Source of the DNA: Omphiscola glabra
Lineage: Eukaryota; Mollusca; Gastropoda; Lymnaeidae
Direction: 5' to 3'
NCBI GenBank assembly: GCA_964017045.1
Contig: OZ024806.1
Location: forward strand, 22,739,088-22,803,087
DNA: 64,000 nt
Numbering within the stretch: the stretch's first letter is position 1; each line of letters starts with the position of its first letter. Under the pieces are notes generated by a model. That model did not search any database. It was not told the origin of the DNA and was given only the letters and a program-made list of their open reading frames with translations. Below, piece by piece: positions 20,071-30,100 of the stretch. A program made the translations under genes and the position numbers.

Positions 20071-22380
20071 CTGTACGATATTGATAAACATCTAGGCATT
20101 AAAATGATAGCCAATTTATTCATCTCAATGGTTTTCCGTAAATTTAAATTTTAAAAAGAGTTTGCCTAAGTTTTAGAACCCTCCCAACTTATTACCCTTA
20201 GCGGCTGAGGGTATATCTTACAGTAGTTGGGAGGGGGGAAAAACTTAATTAATTTTTACCCTCTTTATTCCACTTGTCTTGAGACTTTTTTGCTTCACAT
20301 TTTTCAGACAGTTTATCACCATATCACAGCGTCCGAAAACGTTGAAATATGACTCACACGTTAATCTGATCAACCGTTTTGATCGTCCGGATATTGACAC
20401 AGATCAGTTCCGTCATTTTTAATTAAACATTACAATTTAACAATGTCTTTTTAATAGTATTATATTTAATGCTGGGCTCATCTTTTTACCACTAGTACCG
20501 TAACAACTAGACCCAGAAACTAAAGACACGGTGGAAAAATAAATCACACCATTCTTGTGGAGTGAGAATTCTGGGAATGTTTTTTTTTTCAATTTTACTT
20601 GTTTAAAAATGCCTGAAAGAGACATAAGCTCTGACATACCACTCCATTGAAGACGCAATCTTTTCTTTTTGCACCAGGTAGACATATCATCATTGTACAC
20701 GCGACTTTCCCGCGTGTACACGTACACTTATTGCAATCAGAGGCTGGGACAGGGGCGCCATCCTTGTAAATCTGTGTTCAATTTTTTTTTAAACGGATAC
20801 TTTTATTCATAAATAGCGATAATCATGTGCATCTAGGGTTGCCGGATGGGGAAATGAAAAGAAAAAAAGGAGAGCATTTCATTTGTATAAGGAAAACTTC
20901 CATTTTGAAAAGGAGGACTTCCATTATGAAAAGAAGTACTTCCATTTTGAAAAGAAGGACTTCCATTATGAAAAGAAGAACTTCCATTTTGAAAAGGAGG
21001 ACTTCCATTATGAAAAGAAGTACTTCCATTTTGAAGAGGAGGACTTCCATTTTTAAAAGGAGGACTTCCATTTTGAAAAGGAGGACTTCCCTTTTGAAAA
21101 GGAGGACTTCCCTTTTGAAAAGGAGGACTTCCATTTTGAAAAGAAGTACTTACATTTTGAAAAGGAGGACTTCCATTTTGAAAAGAAGTACTTCCATTTT
21201 GAAAAGGAGGACTTCCCTTTTGAAAATAAGTACTTCCATTTTGAAAAGGAGGACTTCCATTTTGAAAAGGAGGACTTCCATTTTGAAAAGGAGGACTTCC
21301 ATTATGAAAATAAGAACTTCCATTTTGAAAAGGAGGACTTCCATTTTGAAAAGAAGTACTTCCATTTTGAAAAGGAGGACTTCCATTTTGAAAAGGAGGA
21401 CTTCCATTTTGAAAAGGAGGACTTCCAATTTGAAAAGAAGGACTTCCATCTTGAAAAGGAGGACTTCCATTTTGAAAAGAAGTACTTCCATTTGAAAAGG
21501 AGGACTTCCATTTTGAAAAGAAGCACTTCCATTTTGAAAAGGAGGACTTCCATTTTGAAAAGAAGGACTTCCATTTTGAAAAGAAGCACTTCCATTTTGA
21601 AAAGAAGTACTTTCATTTTGAAAAGGAGGACTTCCATTTTGAAAAGAAGGACTTCCATCTTGAAAAGAAGGACTTCCATTTTGAAAAGGAGGACTTCCAT
21701 TTTGAAAAGAAGCACTTCCATTTTGAAAAGAAGTACTTTCATTTTGAAAAGGAGGACTTCCATTTTCAAAAGGAGGACTTCCACTTTGAAAAGGATGGTA
21801 TTTTCATTAAAAAAAGGCGGACATTTTCAATCAGCATTATGTACTACGCCGTCCCATTTATCAAAATACCTTTTAATTATATGTCAATTTATTTAGGTCG
21901 GCTGCTTGGAGTCATGGAACTAATAAAAAAAAATAGATAAAAGAGACGAATTGTGCGCATCGTGTGACTCGGGCTTTAATATCAGAGTCAGAGACTTCTT
22001 TTAAATTCGTTAGAAACGTGTGACCATTCTTATCCTTTTCTTACATTTTTAGGTATTGGTGTTACACACATGTATTATGTAAATTTAATGTACAATTATT
22101 TAATTTTTAATTATTATTTTTTGATGAAGGCATTTGCTGAACCCTTTTAATTTGTATTTTGTCTAATCGTAATTAAAGCATCCAATATATTGTTTGGCTG
22201 GGAAAGAGTTATAACTCAATGTTGATATCTAGTTACTCACGTTGATATCTAGTTACGCACCTTAAAATATCTAGTTGCCCACCTTGATATCACGTTACTC
22301 ACCTTGCCATCACGAACGCAGTCGATGCCGTATGCTGTTACGGTGCTGAAGATCAACAGGAACACCAAGGTATGCAGCAT
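19975..22380 (-). CDS. Two-domain secreted pacifastin/VWC-like inhibitor (101 aa, 3 exons)
   Basis: Three minus-strand exons, all phase 0: 22380-22303, 20771-20640 and 20070-19975, giving 306 bases including the stop. Exon 1 encodes a signal peptide (MLHTLVFLLIFSTVTA) followed by YGIDCVRDGK, which supplies cysteine 1. Exon 2 (IYKDGAPVPASDCNKCTC, CTMMIC, DCVFNGV) completes domain 1 and opens domain 2. Exon 3 (EYKDGHAMPPNECNDCLC, CSKKGCL, TGA) completes domain 2. The modules and phases match the 13-exon gene, which it faces tail to tail, so they are probably cluster duplicates. A secreted serine-protease inhibitor role is inferred from the family only. Confidence 0.82.
20640..20771 (-). CDS. 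Two-domain inhibitor, exon 2
   Basis: Acceptor AACACAG, donor GTATGT, 44 residues. There is a slightly longer spacer (LPGAKRK) between cysteine 6 and the next cysteine 1 than in most units. Confidence 0.82.
20880..21800. repeat. 21-bp minisatellite (about 43 copies) in intron 1 of the two-domain inhibitor gene
   Basis: The unit TTCCATTTTGAAAAGGAGGA plus C recurs every 21 bp with GTACT/GGACT and AGG/AGA variants. As 21 is seven codons, both strands stay open: RRTSILK on plus and MEVLLFK on minus. Single-base deletions (for example near 21489) break these frames, and no splice structure supports translation. It lies entirely inside the intron. Confidence 0.9.
22215..22310 (-). repeat. Tandem copies of the exon 1 splice donor
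   Basis: On the minus strand the exon end AAG/GTGAGTAACGTGATATC is followed by AAG/GTGGGCAACTAGATAT, AAG/GTGCGTAACTAGATATC and AAC/GTGAGTAACTAGATATC. Unit length is 20-22 bp. All but the third unit keep a usable-looking donor core. The added units contain in-frame TAA and TAG codons. Confidence 0.8.
22303..22380 (-). CDS. Two-domain inhibitor, exon 1 (signal peptide and cysteine 1)
   Basis: ATG at 22380-22378, donor GTGAGT after AAG at 22303. 26 residues: a hydrophobic signal sequence, then DCVRDGK. The start codon is the only one in frame that gives a signal peptide. Confidence 0.8.
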
Positions 22381-22681
22381 GGTTCTGTGGGTATTTTTGT
22401 TGTTACTGTTATTGTTTCAGTGGCGGTTATACATTTTCAGGTTTATGGTAAGGGCTTCTGCTGCAGTCATACATTTACAGGGTTTGGCCACCCACTAACT
22501 ACGGTAACATGTTGCGCCCGAAGACATCTATGATCTAGGCCTATGTACCACGCTCTATAATGTAATAAATATACGTAAGTCTATAATCTATTAGTGTAAC
22601 ACCTCCGTAAACCATATGGAAAAAAGTACCGGCTAACTCTGCTCTATAAACCAAGGGTTAAAGTAAAAATACGGTTGTAGT

Positions 22682-22800
22682 GGGCAGGAGAGGCAGTGGG
22701 CAAGGGAAGCGGTAGGCAATGGGCAGGGGAGGCTGTGGGCGGGGAAGACGGGGGGCAGGGGAGGCAATGGGAAAGGGAGGCAATGGGCAGGGGAGGCGGC
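22682..22800 (+). repeat. G-rich GGGCAGGGGAGGCAATG repeat
   Basis: Loose 15-20 bp units such as GGGCAGGGGAGGCAATGGG. Many GGG/GGGG tracts at short spacing could form G-quadruplexes on this strand. Confidence 0.65.
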
Positions 22801-24445
22801 GCTATGCTTAAATTAATTTTAAAAAATTCTTTATTCTTTGACCATGACTGCAATGTAAATACGTCACCGATGCAAAACTAAATAAAAGAACAAAAAGATT
22901 GGAAGTCAATAGCAAGCCGGCTTCTTACCTGGAGCCTTGGCGGAAAGCAACTGTTCAACTTACCTTTCAAAAATTGTCAACTTTAAAATTTTCATGAAAT
23001 TACTAGGTACCTGTTTTGCAAAAACTTTTTGGAAAATGGAGGGGGGGGGGAGTGGGGGGGGGTGGGATTACCACATGTTTGATAGGTAAATTGTAAAAAC
23101 ACACAGTGCCACTCCAATTGTCCCTCACCAACCCTAAGAGAAGTGCTTGCCAGTTTCACTGTAAACAAATGTTCAGTGGCTACAACTTATAATGACACGC
23201 TTGTCTTCAGGTAATGATAAGGTATTGCCAAAGATTGATGAGGTATTGCCAAAGATTGTTTCAAGTCATTGAAGCCCCTCTCACACAAATTGCATGTTAG
23301 CTGTGCGTTGACTAAAGAAGATCTCATTAGTACAATTACCACGCAACTTGAGCTGGGAGTTCTATGGATGAAATATTTAATGACCCCACTGAGTCGAATA
23401 TCAACTTCACTTTCAATGAATATCAACCTTACTTTCCATGAATATCAACCTTACTTTCAACAGTGTACAATTTAATTTTGGCCTTTTATTTAATATAAAG
23501 TTTTTTTTACTTTAAAAGTGCATGTGATTAGAGAGAGCAGCTCAAGATATGTGCACATTCAAGGAAATAAACAATTTACAAATAGTGTCAGAGCACAACT
23601 GAAGTAAAAGCAATAAGAATTTTATTTTTGTTTCACAGAAGCATATATATAATTAATTTCCATTGATCCCAAAAACACAAAAAACAATTAATATTTAACT
23701 CAACATGAAAGTAGGTCAATTATTAAAAGCATCAACTACAGAAAACAATACAAATATGATTTATTAATAAACATTATTTATTTTTTAAAAAATCTAATTA
23801 GCCTTGACCTCTACTGAGTGACACTGATCGGGTCAAGGACTGACATCAATGTTAACAGTTGACCCTGAAGTACAAAAAAAAATGATGAAGCTCTTAAAAT
23901 TTGACACATCAAAGCTGTTGGCGGGACTGTGAGAACACCACTACACAACAGGTGGCCCTACATTGAAAGTGATCTTATGACTGTATATATGAATAAATGT
24001 ATCTATTTAACACAGACTTGTTCATTGTGCAATTCAACGCACAGCTTCAGTGATGACAAAAATACAAATGAGTTGAAGGGAAGTTGACCAACAACACATA
24101 AAATGTGACAGCACTGTGCCAATGTGTGCCGCAACAACTGAATTGTCAGATGTAATGTGTGTGGAAATGTTAGGTCAGAAGCCAGGCCAGGCAAAGGTAG
24201 CTGAAACAATTTGGTTAAATAGGACATCATGTGAGAATCATTTACTTTTTAGTCGCCCCCACCACCCCCAATGTCAGAGGCAAACAGGGTAGCTCAAAAA
24301 AAATATAAATACAATTTTTATAAAAATAATTAATGTGCATTTTTGAAAATAATAAAATATTAAATATTGTATCTAATTATCAATAAAATGTAAGACCCAG
24401 TTATGCCAATTCTTTTTCTTTAAAAAAGCACATGAGACCATAAGC

Positions 24446-24615
24446 CAGCAGTTCTCAACCTGTGGGTTGTGACAACCTTGTCGCCTAAGACCATCTGAAA
24501 ACGCATATACTCTACAGTTATAAAGTATGAACGAATATAATTTTGTGGTTGGGGGTCACAACAACATGCGAACTGTATTAAAGGGTCCCGGAATTAGAAA
24601 GGTTGAGAACCACTG
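24446..24615 (-). mobile_element. SPIN-like hAT miniature transposon, copy 2
   Basis: It ends GGTTGAGAACCACTG and starts CAGCAGTTCTCAACCTGTGG, so the termini are inverted repeats. Internal GGTTGGGGGTCACAACAACA matches the same family as 8523-8702. Flanks CCATAAGC and CCATAAGG are an almost perfect 8-bp target duplication, as expected for hAT elements. Confidence 0.82.
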
Positions 24616-26102
24616 CCATAAGGGTTTTGGAAGGTTGCGCACAAAGGAACTATAAACTTCAGGTGAAAATAAATTAAAATCATTTTGCACATCAGTTAGA
24701 AATTTATTGGGGGCTTGTTTTAGAAGTTAAATTTGAACCAAGTCTTTGATACATGTCTCCTGGCCAAGATGTGGCTGGCTCAATGTTAGTCTGGGGCCAT
24801 CATAAGCTTTGAATGGACTAGACTTGTCAGCCAACCTACGCATCTGTTCCTGGCCAGGTCAAACCTGAATTTTTTTTCTTAAAAACATACCCCAAAAAAT
24901 CATAAGCTGTTATTGTTGGAACACAGTCTCCTACTAGTCTCGATACTATAATCAGCAGAGATAAGTATAAATATTGTTAATTTATATAATGCAACCTTAG
25001 AGCTTTTAAAACTAACCACAGAAATTTGGGTTACTCAAGCAATACAATATTTGAAAACGTTCACAACCAGCAACAATGTGAAGCATGAGCACAAAACTGA
25101 TTGCCATTTATTGCACTACAAGGAGAGCATTTCACATGGCCAAAGCAACAGATAGTCACACACAAAAATTATGTGGAGAAAAAAAGCTTAACATTTTTTA
25201 AAAAAATAAGTTACATAATATATTTAATAAATCCAACAATTTTTGAACATATATCAAGAATAACTTATCACCCAGAACAATAGTAACACAAATGTGAACA
25301 TTAAAATACTATCCAGTGCTTCTCAAACATTTCAATGTGCTGGATCATCCGTGTATTGTCCACATTTCAGCTTGGACCAGTGACCAGTTTATTTCTTGTT
25401 AATTGATCTTCTTAAATGTAGTCAGTCTGCTGGCCACCATTTTGGTAAACACTGCAGTAATCACCCATTCATTTAAATGTACATCAAACCATGTTGTGGA
25501 AATTTCATGATTTATGGGCCATCCGTATAATACATACAGGGGTACTAAAAAAAAGTGTGTTTTTTTCTTACCCCCCTCCCCCTATACCACCATAAATTTT
25601 GGGACCTCTTTCCCCTATGCATGCATATAAATTATCACCCCCCCCCACCCACTTAACCACTGTAATTAAATGTATAAATGTAATTGTGATCTACAGCAGT
25701 ACAAGCAATTAAACGGAGCCAATATTAACTGTGTTAAAAATTAAATAACTCGTTTTATCCCTTTCTCGCAAATGCAGCTCGGTGTTTGACACACTGAACA
25801 CTGATGTATGTAGCAAATAAAAACACAATGCAATAGTTCGACAAATATTACTGTGATATTTTCATAGCCTTTGAAAAATAATTACTAGAGATATAAACTA
25901 GTATACTAAGGAATTAAATTTCTAGATAAATTGCAGAATTCTGCAGCCCTGCAGAAAGGATGTACATTTAATAATTATACTGAAATTGTGACACTCTCTA
26001 AAATCTCTAATAAAAACAAATGTCACAGAAAAACTTTTGAAATCCATGTTGAATTAATTTTTTTAATTCTTAAAAGAAATAACACAGTGGGGTTTCTTAT
26101 TT

Positions 26103-26365
26103 ATTGTCGTTTGTTGCTTGTTGTATTGTCGTTTGTTGCTTGTTGTATTGTCGTTTGTTGCTTGTTGTATTGTCGTTTGTTGCTTGTTGTATTGTCGTTT
26201 GTTGCTTGTTGTATTGTCGTTTGTTGCTTGTTGTATTGTCGTTTGTTGCTTGTTGTATTGTCGTTTGTTGCTTGTTGTATTGTCGTTTGTTGCTTGTTGT
26301 ATTGTCGTTTGTTGCTTGTTGTATTGTCGTTTGTTGCTTGCTGTATTGTCGTTTGTTGCTTGTTC
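26103..26365. repeat. 22-bp minisatellite (about 12 copies)
   Basis: The unit TGTCGTTTGTTGCTTGTTGT plus AT is repeated almost without variation; one unit near the end has GCTGT for GTTGT. All six frames are open through it (for example CCIVVCCLLYCRLLLVVLSF), purely from base composition and repeat length. Confidence 0.9.
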
Positions 26366-26876
26366 ATGTGGATTGAATCAAAAAGCTGCTATGGCTGAAA
26401 AAAAAAAGTGGGGGGGACCCATGAAAACAATTTTTAAATCCTTACAGCAGTGCATTCTGTGGAGGGGGGGTGGGGTTACGGGGTCTAATAGTTTACATTT
26501 TTGTATATATTTAATATATGGATGGCCCTTAATATAAATCATTCTATTAAAGTCAATCAGACAAAAAAAACTTGCACTGTTTAAATTTCTTGATAAATAG
26601 CTACCAAATATTTTAATAACTTCATATGAAAGATCATCATTCCACCCCCACCCTTTTTCGGCTCTGTGATAATTCCTTTAAGGATGATCTAATATTAAAA
26701 TTACAGTACAATGATATTTAAAATATTATTATTAAACTTGAGATAAAAATGATAAAATAATAAATTTAGTATGTATTTATCACAACTATTGGAATATTTA
26801 AGTAAGCAGTAAATTCATTTTTTTTTGTGCATGATTATTGTTTAATTTGTTACAATTTGAAGGAGAAATTTTTTTT

Positions 26877-26882
26877 TTTATT
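26877..26882 (-). terminator. Candidate polyadenylation signal of GGT
   Basis: AATAAA on the minus strand about 140 bases past the GGT stop codon at 27024-27022. It lies next to an A/T run, so it is a candidate only. Confidence 0.45.
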
Positions 26883-27021
26883 TTCTTAATCAAATTTTCA
26901 ACAAATCAGTTGAAACATCTTAACAGAAATATAAAAAAAATATATCAAAAAGTTCACTGACTAGCTAAATATATATAAATATAAACAGTTCACTGAGATC
27001 AGGCCACTAGTTAGATAAGCA

Positions 27022-27185
27022 TCAATATACTGCTACACCACCAAACTTGCGGTAGTCAGCGTATGCTCGAATCTCATCATTGCTTTTTTCTATGCCGGTC
27101 ACCATGGATGAACTGGACACAGGGAGGATCTCCAGAGTGTTACCTTTTGCCCTCAGGTCATCTAAAATATCATTATTGATGCCCT
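27022..27185 (-). CDS. GGT: GGT exon 15 (C-terminus, stop)
   Basis: Acceptor CTTTGTTTCAG. It runs EGINNDILDDL to RKFGGVAVYC and TGA at 27024-27022. The 27-bp arrays begin just upstream of its acceptor. Confidence 0.9.
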
Positions 27186-30100
27186 CTGAAACAAAGAGAA
27201 AAGCATGGCATTGTAAGTAAAGGCCAATACCATGGCATTGTAAGTAAAGGCCAATACCATGGCATTGTAAGTAAAGGCCAATACCATGGCATTGTAAGTA
27301 AAGGCCAATACCATGGCATTGTAAGTAAAGGCCAATACCATGGCATTGTAAGTAAAGGCCAATACCATGGCATTGTAAGTAAAGGCCAATACCATGGCAT
27401 TGTAAGTAAAGGCCAATACCATGGCATTGTAAGTAAAGGCCAATACCATGGCATTGTAAGTAAAGGCCAATACCATGGCATTGTAAGTAAAGGCCAATAC
27501 CACCTGAAACAAATGGAACAGCATGGTATTGTAAGTATATGCCAATACCATGTTATTGTAAGTATATGCCAATACCATGGTATTGTAAGTATATGCCAAT
27601 ACCATGGTATTGTAAGTATATGCCAATACCATGTTATTGTAAGTATATGCCAATACCATGGTATTGTAAGTATATGCCAATACCATGGTATTGTAAGTAT
27701 ATGCCAATACCATGTTATTGTAAGTATATGCCAATACCATGGTATTGTAAGTATATGCCAATACCATGGTATTGTAAGTATATGCCAATACCATGTTATT
27801 GTAAGTATATGCCAATACCATGGTATTGTAAGTATATGCCAATACCATGGTATTGTAAGTATATGCCAATACCATGTTATTGTAAGTATATGCCAATACC
27901 ATGTTATTGTAAGTATATGCCAATACCATGGTATTGTAAGTATATGCCAATACCACCTGAAACAATGAGAATACTAACATTTTTAACCAAAGGTTCTTTC
28001 TCTATTTCTAGAAAACTTGCCAGCCCCTTGACAGCATTCAAAGATCCAACCTTTTCAAGTTGTCCTCTACATTTTCTTATTCATTTTTCTTATTATTTAA
28101 TTTAAAGTAAAAAAAAAAAAAAAAAAACAATTTTACTAAAGAAAAAAATAAAATAATGGTACGGAAGCTGCTCCTTGTTGTTAAAAACTTATGTCCCTTT
28201 GTTTATAGAAATTGTCAACTGTGAGATTAACTTTGATAAATCCAGCGTATCTGAGAAGCTATTTAAATAAGACAAAATGTTTCCAATGTTGCAAAAATCT
28301 TTGACACAAAGCTAACACAAAAAAAAAAAATAAAAAATAACAGCTGAGCTCCTCCTCTTCCTGGGTCAGACGATGTGAGGGAACAATCAAAGGATGAGAA
28401 ATTAGCTATAGTCAAGGCTACCTATTAACAGACTTTAATTCAACATTAATCAATGCATTATTTAAATGTTCAATTTTTATTAAATTTTTATTATGGGTGA
28501 CTTTAAATTATTATCTTGTAGGGGCCCGGCCCCCCCGCTCCAGCCCCTTAAACCCTACCTTCATATAAAGTGTTGGACACAAGCTCGTTGTGAACTCTTG
28601 GTGAGCAGATGGCACTGGATATATTTTGTTTAAAGACCACAGCATTGATGATGGACTCAGAAACACCTGGATAGGGTGGGATGATACAGTAAAAATATAA
28701 GTGTCAACAAAGGTAGGCAGAGTAAAGACCATAAAATTAATGAATGATTACAAGTTATATGTGTGGTGAACTGCATGAGTTAGTACTATAATATATGTGT
28801 GGTGATCTGTGTTGGTTAATACTATATATGTGTGGTGAACTGTTTCAGTTGATACTATATATATGTGGTGAACTGTTTCAGTTAATACTATATATGTATA
28901 GTGACCTGTGTGAGTTAATACTATATATGTATAGTGACCTGTGTGAGTTAATACATTATATGTATTGCAAGCTGCATAAAATTAATGAATTATGTGCATG
29001 AATGACAGCTTTGCACTTGAGATAAAAAAATAACAGGATCAGTATCAAATTAAGAAAGTGGTTCCTTGTGGGTCACGTACAGTGTTTAGTGTGACTAAAG
29101 TTATCTGTAGTGATCTTTATCCCCACAGATCCCCCAACCATGAGCCAATGTCAAGGTGCTCATTGTGATAATATATGAAGGATTGAGTTCAAGCAGTGTG
29201 CAGGAAATAATTGAACAAGGTATGTGGAAGCTTGAAACAGAAAGACAGGACAGTAAGATCTTGTTTTTCTTTTCTAATTTCTTATATTTTACATAACTAC
29301 AAAAATCTCATTTATCACCGTAATAATACATAAATTCTTTAACTTCCTGCAATCTTGGTTTTGGAAAATCCAACTTCCGGTAATAGCAATGACAACTAGA
29401 TTTTTAACTAGTTTCTATTTCTTGTCATATTTTCATTTGTCCTGTCTGCTGAAAAAGGCTCTAAGCCGAAACGTTCTCCTCTAGTTGCCCTGTCTTTCAA
29501 TTCAGGCTCCCACACACCTGGTTCTACTATTTCCTGATTTGTGTGACTAGAGTTACCTGTAGTGATCTTCATCCCCCCAGATCCCCCAATGATGAGCCTG
29601 TGGTTACAGGGGTGTTCAGCATTGTACAGCACCGCAGGACTCATGCTTGACTGGGGTTGTTTGCTACTGGCAAAGCCGTTCTGCCAGAAACATTGTTGGA
29701 ATACTTTTGGTTAGATTATAGAAACAAAATATATATAAAAATTTTACAAAACACAATGCAAACAGAAATAAGGTGGCCAAATTAAGAGACAATTTTTCAT
29801 AGTTTATTAACTTTAAATTTAGGTACATGAACTTCATAATACTCTCTTTAAATTTGAGCTTTAATTCATTCAGAATTTAACAAAACTAATAAGTTCTTCA
29901 AATTTTGCTTTATTCACATTTTATGGACCTGAGATAAAGCAGTTAGCTAACTCTGTGCCAGAACAAGTCTTTTTCAAAACTTTCTCAAACAAACAAATAA
30001 TGTTTCATTAACTATTGTTATTATTTTTTTTTGTTTTGTTTTAAACTGTATTTATGAGTTTTAACAAAACTGCTGCTTTCATAGGAACAAAATTATGAGT

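Larger units (their letters stand above)
22381..26876. other. Intergenic region between the inhibitor gene and GGT
   Basis: About 4.5 kb with no supportable gene. It holds a G-rich repeat (22682-22800), G-runs at 23040-23064, a SPIN-like element (24446-24615), C-runs near 25565 and 25639, and a 22-bp minisatellite (26103-26365). Short open frames in it are not conserved-looking. Confidence 0.6.

Noticed and set aside
20823..21896. Long frames on both strands (RRTSILK and MEVLLFK)
   Set aside because: A 21-bp array inside an intron; frames break at single-base deletions and there is no independent evidence of coding.
26101..26398. Cys/Val/Leu-rich frames resembling membrane segments
   Set aside because: Pure 22-bp repeat; hydrophobicity is an accident of T-rich composition.
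27162..27980. 272-residue minus frame with VLAYTYNTM repeats leading into GGT exon 15
   Set aside because: It enters the exon in the wrong frame; the true GGT frame is set by phase 1 from exon 14.
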